In this document: piece after piece, positions 28,635 through 36,543 of the stretch
How the letters are laid out: every line of letters begins with the position of its first letter
Numbering within the stretch: position 1 is the first letter of the stretch
Assembly (NCBI GenBank): GCA_022826665.1
Contig: JAJDUK010000102.1
Location: 1 to 61,142 of the forward strand
DNA: 61,142 nt
Reading direction: 5' to 3'
Source of the DNA: Alphaproteobacteria bacterium
GTDB lineage: Bacteria; Pseudomonadota; Alphaproteobacteria; UBA828
Translations under genes and position numbers: made by a program
Notes under the pieces: generated by a model
Database searches by the model: none
The model's input: the letters and a program-made list of their open reading frames with translations, nothing else
Told to the model about the DNA's origin: nothing

Positions 28635-29510
28635 GTGGATACTGTCGTTCAGACGCTGGTGAACGCTCTGATGCAGAGCAGCTTCGTCGCGCTGATGGCG
28701 GTGGGTCTGGTTCTCATCTTCGGCGTCATGCGGGTCATCAACTTCGCCCACGGCGAGTTCTACATGGCCGGCGCCTACGTCGTGTTCTGGCTCTACGCCC
28801 AGCACGAGCTGCCCTTCTTCGCTGCCGTGGTCGCGGCCATGATCATCGTCGGCATCATCGGACTGATCATCGAGCAGCTTCTGTTCAAGCCGATGCGGGA
28901 AAACCCGCTCGGCGGGCTGATCATGTCCATCGGCGTGCTCTTCATCCTCCAGGTGCTCGCCGCGGTCATTTTCGGCGTCGGCCTGATGAAGCACATCCCG
29001 CCGCTCTATCCCGGGGCAACGCCGCTCTTCGGCATGGACGGCGTCTCGGTGCCGTGGCAGCGGCTCGTCGCCTTCGGCATTGCGGTCGTGCTGCTGATCG
29101 GGTTCTGGCTCTTTCTCAAGCGCACACGGCTCGGCTGGGCGCTCCGCGCCTGTGCGCAGGACCGCGAGGCGGCGGCGCTCCAGGGCATGTCGATCAACAA
29201 ACTGGCGCTGCTCGCGATGGGGCTCGGCGCCGGCATGGCGGGCGCCGCCGGTGCGATCATGGCGCCGCTGGTCCGGGTCTACCCCTATATCGGCGGCCCG
29301 GTGATCGTGACCGCCTTCATCGTCATCATCGTGGGCGGTATCGGCAGCCTCGAAGGCGCGGTGCTGGCCGCCGTGCTCTACACCTTCTTCCACACATTCG
29401 TGGCCACCTACCTCGACGGGACCATCGCGAGCATCCTCGGCCTCCTCCTGATGCTGCTCGTCCTGACCGTGCGGCCCGCCGGCCTGCTGGGTAAAGGTGA
29501 GAAGGTCTAA
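28635..29510 (+). CDS. Branched-chain-type ABC transporter permease (LivH-like)
   Basis: 291-residue inner-membrane permease with about eight helices and the LivH pattern: ALMAVGLVLIFGVMRVINFAHG near the N-terminus and FIVIIVGGIGSLEGAVLAA near the C-terminus, the EAA-like coupling region. It pairs with the LivM-like protein that starts inside its last codons (14-base overlap). The start is GTG. Confidence 0.9.
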   Translation: MDTVVQTLVNALMQSSFVALMAVGLVLIFGVMRVINFAHGEFYMAGAYVVFWLYAQHELPFFAAVVAAMIIVGIIGLIIEQLLFKPMRENPLGGLIMSIGVLFILQVLAAVIFGVGLMKHIPPLYPGATPLFGMDGVSVPWQRLVAFGIAVVLLIGFWLFLKRTRLGWALRACAQDREAAALQGMSINKLALLAMGLGAGMAGAAGAIMAPLVRVYPYIGGPVIVTAFIVIIVGGIGSLEGAVLAAVLYTFFHTFVATYLDGTIASILGLLLMLLVLTVRPAGLLGKGEKV

Positions 29511-30540
29511 CCAGCTCCTGGTGACGGGCGGCGGGCTGACGGCGCTGCTGGCGGTCTTTTGCGCGCTGCCCTTCCTGGTCGCGCTCTATCGCCTCGACAT
29601 CCTGATCTTCATGCTCATCAACGTGATCCTCGCGGTGAGCTATCGCTTCCTCACGCTGGCCGGCGAGTTCTCCCTCGGTCATGTGGTGATGATGGGCGTC
29701 GGCGCCTACGGCAGCGCGCTCGCCACCAAGGAGGCGGGGCTATCGGTCTGGCTCGCGGCGCCGCTGGCGGCTGCGTTCACGGGCCTCCTCGCGCTGCTGC
29801 TGGCCTTCCCGCTGTTCCGCATGAAGGGCTTCTACTTCCTGATCGGCTCGTTTGCGGCGGGCGAGGCGATTCGCCTCTCCTGGAACCGCTTCCGCGACCC
29901 CTTCGGTGGGCCGGGTGGCATCGTGTTCATTCCCTCGCCGGAGATTCCCCTCCCCGTCCTCGGCATGGTCGATATCGCGGCGGACCCGATCGCCTACTAC
30001 TTCTTCACGCTCGCGATCGTCGTCATCACCATCGTCGTCTTCTACCGGCTGGAGCGTTCTCGCTTCGGGCTCACGCTGCACGCGATCCACTGGCAGGACG
30101 TGCTGGCCGAATCGGTCGGCGTGCACATCTGGTGGTACAAGACCTTTGCTCTGGTGTTGGCGTCGGCCTTCGCCGGGCTCGCTGGCGGGCTCCTCGGCCA
30201 CTACCTCGGCACAGTCAACCCGACCCAGTTCAACCTGCACATCATGCTCTTCGTGCTGGTGTGGGTGATCGTCGGCGGCACGCGGACCATCGCCGGCCCC
30301 ATCATCGGCGTCGTGGTGCTGACGGTCGTCGATCAGGGGCTGCGCAGCCTCGACGAATGGCGGCCGCTGTTCTACGGCGCGATCCTGATTCTGACCGTGA
30401 TGTTCCTTCCCCATGGGCTGGAGAGCCTGCCGCGACGCGCCAGGGAGTGGTGGGAATGGGCGCGGCACAGGCGCCAACCGCCGGTCAGCGACGACGAAGA
30501 ACCACCGGAGTCAGATAGACCGCCGCCTCAAGACGCCTGA
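29497..30540 (+). CDS. Branched-chain-type ABC transporter permease (LivM-like)
   Basis: 347 residues from GTG 29497, overlapping the LivH-like gene. The core LAGEFSLGHVVMMGVGAYGSALA and VIVGGTRTIAGPIIG are LivM features. The tail after the last helix (from about 315) is highly charged, ending in Glu-, Pro- and Asp-rich sequence. No LivG/LivF ATPase gene follows; a convergent gene overlaps its 3' end by 56 bases. The ATPases must be encoded elsewhere if the transporter works. Confidence 0.9.
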   Translation: MRRSNQLLVTGGGLTALLAVFCALPFLVALYRLDILIFMLINVILAVSYRFLTLAGEFSLGHVVMMGVGAYGSALATKEAGLSVWLAAPLAAAFTGLLALLLAFPLFRMKGFYFLIGSFAAGEAIRLSWNRFRDPFGGPGGIVFIPSPEIPLPVLGMVDIAADPIAYYFFTLAIVVITIVVFYRLERSRFGLTLHAIHWQDVLAESVGVHIWWYKTFALVLASAFAGLAGGLLGHYLGTVNPTQFNLHIMLFVLVWVIVGGTRTIAGPIIGVVVLTVVDQGLRSLDEWRPLFYGAILILTVMFLPHGLESLPRRAREWWEWARHRRQPPVSDDEEPPESDRPPPQDA

Positions 30541-31225
30541 GATCACTGGACGCCTCGCCTTCCGCAAGCGGGCCCAGGCGCTCGGGGCCGAAGCGCACCG
30601 GATCGCGCTCGATTGCCTCGGCCCGGTGCCGGGCGTCAAGCGCCGCCGCACCGTCGCCCGCCTCCTCCCTGAGCACCGCGAGCGCGCGCCAGATCGTCAC
30701 TTGGTCCGCTTCGCGCCAGCTGAGGCCCGCCGCCCGCTTCGCCTGGGCAGCCTCGAGCGCGGCCGCCGGGCTGCGTGCGAGGTGGGCGCCACCGGTGAGC
30801 GCTGCCGCCCGCCCGGCGCCCAGCAGCTTGGTCAACTCGGCGCGGGCGACGGCGTCGTACCCGCCGGGGTGTTTGGCCTGCAGGCGCAGGTGGAAGCCCG
30901 AGCTGCGTGCGCGCTGCGGTAGCGCCATGTGCGCGATCCAAGCGTCCGACGCCTCCCAGGCCCGCAGCGCCCGGCGGAAGGCTCGTCGCGCCGCCGCGGC
31001 ATTGCCAGAAGCAGAATGGCAAAGGGCGAGATGTGTCCGGCTTGCGGCGCGGCGCGGGTCGTCTGCGGCGAACGCCCTGGCGATCGCGGCGGCGGAACGC
31101 CATGCGGCATAGGCCTCGTCCACGCGGCCTCCATGAAACGCATCGAGGCCGTCGCGGACCCGCGCTTCCCACCGCTGCTCGGCGCCGGCCGCCGCGTTGT
31201 TGCGATGCACGCGCTCAGCCGGCAC
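30485..31225 (-). CDS. TPR-like helical protein of unknown function
   Basis: 246 residues, Ala- and Arg-rich, with repeated helix pairs of TPR character (RWEARVRDGLDAFHGGRVDEAYAAW; THLALCHSASGNAAAARRAFRRAL). I recognise no family. The start is GTG 31225 with GGGGGA upstream. The 3' end overlaps the convergent livM-like gene by 56 bases, which argues for caution. The frame is long and its composition is sensible. It may be in an operon with the LytTR gene upstream. Confidence 0.5.
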   Translation of the reverse strand: MPAERVHRNNAAAGAEQRWEARVRDGLDAFHGGRVDEAYAAWRSAAAIARAFAADDPRRAASRTHLALCHSASGNAAAARRAFRRALRAWEASDAWIAHMALPQRARSSGFHLRLQAKHPGGYDAVARAELTKLLGAGRAAALTGGAHLARSPAAALEAAQAKRAAGLSWREADQVTIWRALAVLREEAGDGAAALDARHRAEAIERDPVRFGPERLGPLAEGEASSDLRRLEAAVYLTPVVLRRR

Positions 31226-31250
31226 CGGTTTCCCCCACCTCTCCCTGTCC

Positions 31251-31330
31251 CTCTCCGCCCCCAGGGGCGGAGAGGGGACGCAGATGGCGCCCGTCTACTC
31301 TCCCTCTCCTCCCCTCGGGGGAGGAGAGGG
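31251..31330. repeat. Two GC-rich palindromes (CTCTCC repeat family)
   Basis: CTCTCCGCCCC/GGGGCGGAGAG (31251-31261 and 31264-31274) and CCCTCTCCTCCCC/GGGGAGGAGAGGG (31302-31314 and 31318-31330), followed by CCGGGGTGAGG. This resembles the CCCTCTCC-GGAGAGGG-GGGGTGAGG repeats scattered in proteobacterial genomes. Confidence 0.65.
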
Positions 31331-31382
31331 CCGGGGTGAGGAGGGGGGCGTCGCACCGCTGCTTCATCGGCAGACGCTCCGC

Positions 31383-32198
31383 TCACACCAGGCCGGCGGC
31401 GCGGACGGCGGCCATGTAGGTGCGGCTCACCGGCACCTCGTGGCCGCCGGTGAGGCACAGCGTGGTGCGGCCTTCCTGGCGCGCGGCACCTTCCACATGG
31501 CGGCGTGCGACCCAGTAGGAGCGGTGCACCCTGAGCCCGCCCGCGCCGTCGAGCTCGGCGACGGCGTCGACGAAGCGCATCAGTACCAGGGTGGAGCCTG
31601 CCGTGGTGAAGGCCTCGACGTAGTGGTCGGCGGTCTTGAGGTAGACGAGGTCGCGGCCGAGTTTTTCGGGCAGGCGGTCGAGGAAGCGCGCGCCCGGCGC
31701 AGGGCCGGCATGGGTGCCTGACTCGCCTGCCTCTTCTGAAGCGGTTATCGCTCCGCTCCGCTCCGCCAAACCGCGACGGATTTCCATGACGGCGACCACC
31801 GCGAGCCCGATCACCAGCATCAGCACGGCGACCGAGAGATAGATCATCGGTACGCCGACCGGCTCGGCATAGCCGGGCCGGAACAGCGCTTCGGCGGCGA
31901 ACACGACGCCGGTGCCGGGCGCGGCGGCGACCGGGGCCGTTGCTGCCGCCACCAGCACGCGCCTTCGTACCGAGTGGCCGCCTGCGGTGACCAGGGCCAG
32001 CATCATGATGCTGCCACAGACGAGCCAGTTGCCACCCATCGCCACCGCCCAGTAGCCGATGCGGCCGGAGACGCCGAGCGAGTCGTAGGTGCCGAACGGG
32101 CCGATGAAGGCGAACAGCGCTACCAGAGCGACGAGCGCCACCGCCTGACCGGCCAGCGAGCGGCGCATTTCGCGAAGCGTGAACGGCGAATCCTGCAA
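31383..32198 (-). CDS. Membrane-anchored LytTR-domain transcriptional regulator
   Basis: 271 residues: four predicted membrane helices (about 17-150) and a C-terminal LytTR DNA-binding domain (LVYLKTADHYVEAF, LRVHRSYWVARRHVEG, VPVSRTYMAAVRAAG). Such proteins sense a membrane or periplasmic cue and regulate directly, without a kinase. The longest start is TTG 32198; ATG 32168 is possible. Two TTCGCGAA palindromes lie 30 bases apart at 32169 and 32199 around the start. Confidence 0.78.
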   Translation of the reverse strand: MQDSPFTLREMRRSLAGQAVALVALVALFAFIGPFGTYDSLGVSGRIGYWAVAMGGNWLVCGSIMMLALVTAGGHSVRRRVLVAAATAPVAAAPGTGVVFAAEALFRPGYAEPVGVPMIYLSVAVLMLVIGLAVVAVMEIRRGLAERSGAITASEEAGESGTHAGPAPGARFLDRLPEKLGRDLVYLKTADHYVEAFTTAGSTLVLMRFVDAVAELDGAGGLRVHRSYWVARRHVEGAARQEGRTTLCLTGGHEVPVSRTYMAAVRAAGLV

Positions 32199-32301
32199 TT
32201 CGCGAATAATCCCGTGGCTCTCGCGTATCGGACGGTGACGCGCGGCGCGGACCTGCTCACCCTGCCCCGGTCAGCCAACCCAACGCTTTGGAGGATATGT
32301 G

Positions 32302-32793
32302 ATGACCATTCGAACCGCATCCATCAAGGGCGCCGCGCTGGCGGCCACGCTCGCCTGTGTCGCCTCGCTCGCGTTCGGGGCCCAGGCGGCGGACCTCGAG
32401 GTCCATATCGAGGGCCTGCGCTCGGCCGATGGTGACGTGCGCATCGCGCTGCACCGGCACATGGAGGACGCGAAGTTCCCCGGCGATGCCGGCGTGGTCG
32501 GCGCGATCATGCGCCCTGCCGCCTCCGGCACCGTGCGCGTGATCTTCGCCGACGTAGCGCCCGGCGCGTATGCCGTCGCGGCCTTCCACGACGCCGACGG
32601 CGACGGCGAGCTCGCCCAGAACTTCTTGGGGATGCCGACCGAAGGCTACGGCTTCTCCAACGGCGCGGTGGGCTTCATGGGCCCGCCCAGCTTCGCGGAC
32701 GCCGCGGTGACCGTGGGCGAGGGAGAGGCCATGCCTTCAGTCTCGGTGCCGATCGCCTATTCCGACGCTGGTGGGCATGGGGCCGGGCAATGA
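32302..32793 (+). CDS. Exported DUF2141-domain protein
   Basis: 163 residues: a Sec-type signal peptide (ALAATLACVASLAFGAQAA) followed by a DUF2141 beta-sandwich (ADLEVHIEGLRSADGDVRIALHR; YAVAAFHDADGDGELAQNFLGMPTEGYGFSN). The DADGDG loop may bind calcium. Function unknown. ATG 32302 has GGAGG at ideal spacing. Its stop overlaps the carotenoid oxygenase start as ATGA, implying a joint role. Confidence 0.85.
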   Translation: MTIRTASIKGAALAATLACVASLAFGAQAADLEVHIEGLRSADGDVRIALHRHMEDAKFPGDAGVVGAIMRPAASGTVRVIFADVAPGAYAVAAFHDADGDGELAQNFLGMPTEGYGFSNGAVGFMGPPSFADAAVTVGEGEAMPSVSVPIAYSDAGGHGAGQ

Positions 32794-34304
32794 CGGCCGC
32801 ACCCTCCCGCCGCGCGGTGCTGCGCGCGCTGGGCACCCTGCCGGTCGTCATGGCGGCCGGCGGGGCAGGGGCAGCGGCGGCCGATGCCGCCGATGCCGCG
32901 CCCGCGCTCACGGCCGATCAGCGCCGGCTCGCGTTCGCCACGGCACCGGCCGAAACACTCGCCGCGCCGCTCACCACGCTTGCCGGCGGCCTGCCGCCCG
33001 ACCTCACCGGCGTGCTCTGGCGCAATGGCCCGGCGGAGCACGAACGCTTCGGCCACCGCTACGGCCACTGGTTCGATGGCGACGGCATGGTGCAGGCTTT
33101 CACCTTCACGGGGGCCAGCGTGAGTCACCGCGCCCGCATCCTGGACACGCCGAAACGAAGGCGGGAGACGGCGGCAGGCAAGCGCCTCCTGCCAGCCTTC
33201 AGCACCTTACCCCCCGAGGTCGCGCCGATCATGGCGCCCGACGACATGAACGCCGCCAACACCTCCGTGCTCGCCCACGGCGGGCGGCTCATGGCGCTCT
33301 GGGAGGGGGGCTCGGCGCTGGAATTCGATTCCGAGACCCTGGAAGCCGGCGACTTCGTCTCCTGGCGACCGGACCTCGCCGGCGCGCCCTTCTCAGCCCA
33401 TCCCAAGGTCGAGGCGGACGGCACCTGCTGGAACATCGGCTGCGTCACCTTCCCCCGGCTGATGCTGCTGTTCTACCGCATCGACCCGCAAGGCCGGCTC
33501 GCCGCGTTCAACGCCCTGCCGGTTGACCCACTCGGCATGGTCCACGACTACGTCGTGACCAAGCGCCATCTGGTGCTTGTCGTGCCGCCCTTCGTGATCG
33601 AGCCAGAGCGCTTCGCCGCCGGCCCTATCAGCTTTCTCGATGCCCATGTCTGGCGGCCCGAGCTCGGCACCCGCGTGATCGTGGTGGACAAAGAGACGCT
33701 CGCCCCGGTCCGCCGCTACGACCTGCCGCCGGGCTTCCACTTCCACCACGGCAACGGCTGGGAGGAGGCGGACGGCACCATCCACCTCGATCTCTGCCAG
33801 GCGGCGGACCCGATGTTCGCCATCCACGACCTGCGCGCGGTCATGGAGGGCGACTGGGGCTTCCCCTCCGCCCACCCACACTACCGCCGCATGGTGCTGC
33901 GGCCCGGCGGGGCTGCCGCGATAGAACAGGTGGCTACGGCCGTGGCGGATTTTCCGCGCATCGACCCGCGCCGCACCGGGCTCCGGCACCGCGCGCTCTT
34001 CGCGCTCACCGGCGCGCGGGACGGCGGCTGGCCGCTCTCACGGGTCGGTCGGATCGATCCCGATCACGGTGTGGTCGATGGCTGGACCTACCCGCGCCAC
34101 CTGATCCCGGAGGAGCACGTGTTCGTGCCGCGCGGGACGGCGGAGGGTGACGGCTGGCTGGTAGGCCCCTTCCTCGATCTGGAGCGCAGCGCCGCCGGGC
34201 TCAGCGTCTTCGAGGCCCGGCACCTCGCCGACGGGCCGCTCTGGCAGGGTCTCCTGCCCTACCCGCTCCCCCTCGGCCTGCACGGGACATTCGTGGCGGC
34301 CTAG
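32790..34304 (+). CDS. Carotenoid oxygenase family protein, Tat-type signal
   Basis: 504-residue RPE65/carotenoid-cleavage-dioxygenase fold. Four candidate iron-ligand His are seen in order: FSAHPK, VHDYVVTK, FHHGNG and the final LHGTF. GHWFDGDGM is the usual N-terminal propeller motif. The N-terminus SRRAVLRALG followed by an Ala-rich stretch looks like a twin-arginine signal, unusual for a family that mostly works in the cytoplasm. DUF2141-carotenoid oxygenase pairs suggest cleavage of a carotenoid or stilbene at the cell envelope. Confidence 0.88.
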   Translation: MTAAPSRRAVLRALGTLPVVMAAGGAGAAAADAADAAPALTADQRRLAFATAPAETLAAPLTTLAGGLPPDLTGVLWRNGPAEHERFGHRYGHWFDGDGMVQAFTFTGASVSHRARILDTPKRRRETAAGKRLLPAFSTLPPEVAPIMAPDDMNAANTSVLAHGGRLMALWEGGSALEFDSETLEAGDFVSWRPDLAGAPFSAHPKVEADGTCWNIGCVTFPRLMLLFYRIDPQGRLAAFNALPVDPLGMVHDYVVTKRHLVLVVPPFVIEPERFAAGPISFLDAHVWRPELGTRVIVVDKETLAPVRRYDLPPGFHFHHGNGWEEADGTIHLDLCQAADPMFAIHDLRAVMEGDWGFPSAHPHYRRMVLRPGGAAAIEQVATAVADFPRIDPRRTGLRHRALFALTGARDGGWPLSRVGRIDPDHGVVDGWTYPRHLIPEEHVFVPRGTAEGDGWLVGPFLDLERSAAGLSVFEARHLADGPLWQGLLPYPLPLGLHGTFVAA

Positions 34305-34331
34305 CGGCCGCGGTCATCATCATTTTGCCCC

Positions 34332-34364
34332 TTGACGAGTGCTCATATAGAACAAATAATGAAC
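34332..34364 (+). promoter_or_regulatory. SOS promoter: -35/-10 with alphaproteobacterial LexA box
   Basis: TTGACG (34332-34337), a 17-base spacer, then AATAAT (34355-34360), each one mismatch from consensus. GAAC-AAATAAT-GAAC (34350-34364) is exactly the GAAC-N7-GAAC box bound by alphaproteobacterial LexA, and it covers the -10. Transcription should start near 34367. Confidence 0.75.
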
Positions 34365-34427
34365 ATTCAGTCGAACACCATCGGGGCCAGACCATGCCTC
34401 AACGGCGAAACTATCGAAGGAGCGGCA

Positions 34428-34484
34428 ATGACAGTGATACACTCTCTTTTCTGCTGTTGCCGATGCAACGCAATCGGCAACTGA
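34428..34484 (+). CDS. Possible Cys-rich leader peptide
   Basis: An 18-codon frame (MTVIHSLFCCCRCNAIGN) with a perfect AAGGAG 5 bases upstream. It lies between the SOS promoter and the DUF5131 gene, whose own start lacks a clear RBS and lies 19 bases after this stop. It could couple translation. It may also be chance. Confidence 0.3.
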   Translation: MTVIHSLFCCCRCNAIGN

Positions 34485-34503
34485 TATCGCGCGGATTATC
34501 GAA

Positions 34504-35265
34504 ATGGGTGATAGCTCCTCGATTGAGTGGACGGACGCGACTTGGAACCCGGTGACGGGTTGCACCAAAATCACTCGTGGCTGCGACCATTGCTACGCCG
34601 AGCGGTTCTCTGAGCGTTTCCGCGGAACACCCGGTCATCCATTCGAGAACGGTTTCGATCTTACACTTCGCCCCGATCGACTTTCCCAACCATTTTCATG
34701 GAAGCGACCTCGCAGAATTTTTGTCAATTCAATGAGCGATTTATTTCATAAGAAAATACCGCGGAGCTTCATTGACAGAGTATTCGACACTATGGAATCA
34801 GCGGATAGACATGTGTTCCAGGTGCTCACGAAACGAAGTTCCTTGATGAGGAACTACTTGCGTTATCGGTATGGTAGTGGTGTTGCACCCATACATATTT
34901 GGTGCGGCGTATCGGTCGAAGACCATATGGCAACCGCGAGAATCCGGCATCTAAAGGGTGCACCAGCATCAGTTCGCTTTCTGTCCATCGAACCACTCTT
35001 GGGCCCTGTAGGTGAAATTGATTTGGAGGGTATTTCTTGGGTCATAGTCGGGGGAGAGAGTGGTCCCAAAGCTCGACCAATGAATGAAGAGTGGGTTCTC
35101 GATATCCGAGACATGTGCAAAGAGCAAGGTGTCCATTTTTTCTTCAAGCAGTGGGGTGGTTTGAGGCCCAAATCCGGTGGACGGAGACTTGAAGGAGTTG
35201 AGCACAATTCAATGCCAACTCTCTTGAAAAAGGACCGTGTTCATGCCCTTCAAGTGGCATCCTGA
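34504..35265 (+). CDS. Phage Gp37/Gp68 family (DUF5131) three-Cys-motif protein
   Basis: 253 residues. The N-terminus SSIEWTDATWNPVTGC leads into Cys20-x6-Cys27-x2-Cys30, a radical-SAM-like cluster motif, and the rest (IFVNSMSDLFH, FQVLTKR, VIVGGESGPKARPM) is typical of the family. Members occur in phages and bacterial islands; the reaction is unproven. Base composition here is far less GC-rich than the surroundings, indicating transfer. A LexA-box promoter lies 130 bases upstream. It overlaps TcmP by 23 bases. Confidence 0.88.
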   Translation: MGDSSSIEWTDATWNPVTGCTKITRGCDHCYAERFSERFRGTPGHPFENGFDLTLRPDRLSQPFSWKRPRRIFVNSMSDLFHKKIPRSFIDRVFDTMESADRHVFQVLTKRSSLMRNYLRYRYGSGVAPIHIWCGVSVEDHMATARIRHLKGAPASVRFLSIEPLLGPVGEIDLEGISWVIVGGESGPKARPMNEEWVLDIRDMCKEQGVHFFFKQWGGLRPKSGGRRLEGVEHNSMPTLLKKDRVHALQVAS

Positions 35266-36493
35266 AGAACCTCCTCCCATCATCGAGGAACATAGCAAGG
35301 CAAAACTCCTCGTATTGCGCAAATGTCTTCGCGCCTATTTCGATAGACTAAATGTCAATCCGAATCGAGAGGAGTTCAAACTTGACTTGGTTGATGGATT
35401 TGCCGGCGGTGGCACCTTCCGCGACGGCGATGATATCGTGTCTGGTTCACCGCTAGTCATGTTGGAAGAAGTGGAAACAGCCAGAGGGCGTCTCAATCGG
35501 AAGCGTAACAAACCGTTGCGCGTCGATTGTAAGTGTTACTTTGTGGATGTTGAGCAGGCGCATACAGATCATTTGCGAAGGACATTGATTGAACGAGACC
35601 ATGTTGTTGATAGCACGGAAATTGTCGTTCTCAATGAAGCATTCGAGAATGTTGTCGATGATATTTCCACTAGCATTCGTCACCGGCAACCGCGTGCGGG
35701 TCGCGCGATCTTCCTGCTTGATCAAACCGGATTCTCGCGAGTGGAGCTTACGCTTGTTGCTCGAATTCTGTCCGAACTGCCAGCCGCGGAGGTAATTCTG
35801 ACGTTTGCTGCTGATGTGCTCACTAATCATCTTGCCGAAACACCACAGATAATCAAGTCGGTCGCCCCTCTCCAAATGACGGAGGCGCAGATACGAGACT
35901 TGATCGAACAACGAGACGGAAGCGGTGGACGAGCACTGGTTCAACGAACTCTTCGAGGCCATGTGCGTTTGATGACCGGTGCTACCTTCGACACGCCGTT
36001 TTTTATCCGGCCGGTGCAATCGCGACGCGCGCTATGGTTTTTGCACTTGTCGCGGCATCCGACAGCAAGAGATGTGATGGTCCGACTCCATTGGGAGACG
36101 CACAATACATTCGAGCACTACGGCCCAGGCGACTTCGGAATGCTTGGATGGGACGCATTGAGACCCAATGACATACCTCTGTTTAATTTTGAGGATTTAG
36201 AGGCGCAACAGATGCAACGCCAACTTTTGGAATCAATGCCGAAAAGGCTGTTCGGGTTGGCATCGGAGGAGCCAATTTCAGTGGAGGCTCTGCGATATGC
36301 GGTGGCCAATGAGACCGCAGCCCGGTTTTCTGATCTCGACAAGACTCTGCTCACGCTCGCAGGTGAAAGAAAAATCGAAATTTTGAATGTGGATGGAAAA
36401 CGCCGTTCGCGCGGGCTCACGCGCCTTAGAGCGACTGACAGAATTGCCTTCCCGGACACGCTGTTTCTTCCTGGATTTTCGCGCTTGCGCTGA
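35243..36493 (+). CDS. tcmP: Three-Cys-motif partner protein TcmP
   Basis: 416 residues from ATG 35243, chosen over GTG 35237 because AGGA is then at proper spacing. The N-terminal half has methyltransferase-like features: KLDLVDGFAGGGTFRDG resembles SAM motif I, GSPLVML follows, and FLLDQTGFSRV stands where D-P-x-G is usual. TcmP is known only as the constant neighbour of DUF5131 three-Cys proteins, as here. Low GC matches its partner. I infer a SAM-dependent modification system with the DUF5131 protein, perhaps acting on nucleic acid after DNA damage. Confidence 0.85.
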   Translation: MPFKWHPEEPPPIIEEHSKAKLLVLRKCLRAYFDRLNVNPNREEFKLDLVDGFAGGGTFRDGDDIVSGSPLVMLEEVETARGRLNRKRNKPLRVDCKCYFVDVEQAHTDHLRRTLIERDHVVDSTEIVVLNEAFENVVDDISTSIRHRQPRAGRAIFLLDQTGFSRVELTLVARILSELPAAEVILTFAADVLTNHLAETPQIIKSVAPLQMTEAQIRDLIEQRDGSGGRALVQRTLRGHVRLMTGATFDTPFFIRPVQSRRALWFLHLSRHPTARDVMVRLHWETHNTFEHYGPGDFGMLGWDALRPNDIPLFNFEDLEAQQMQRQLLESMPKRLFGLASEEPISVEALRYAVANETAARFSDLDKTLLTLAGERKIEILNVDGKRRSRGLTRLRATDRIAFPDTLFLPGFSRLR

Positions 36494-36543
36494 GCGAGGC
36501 ACGGAGCTTCCCGTGTGTTACCAGTCTAAGCGGAAGTGCAGCT

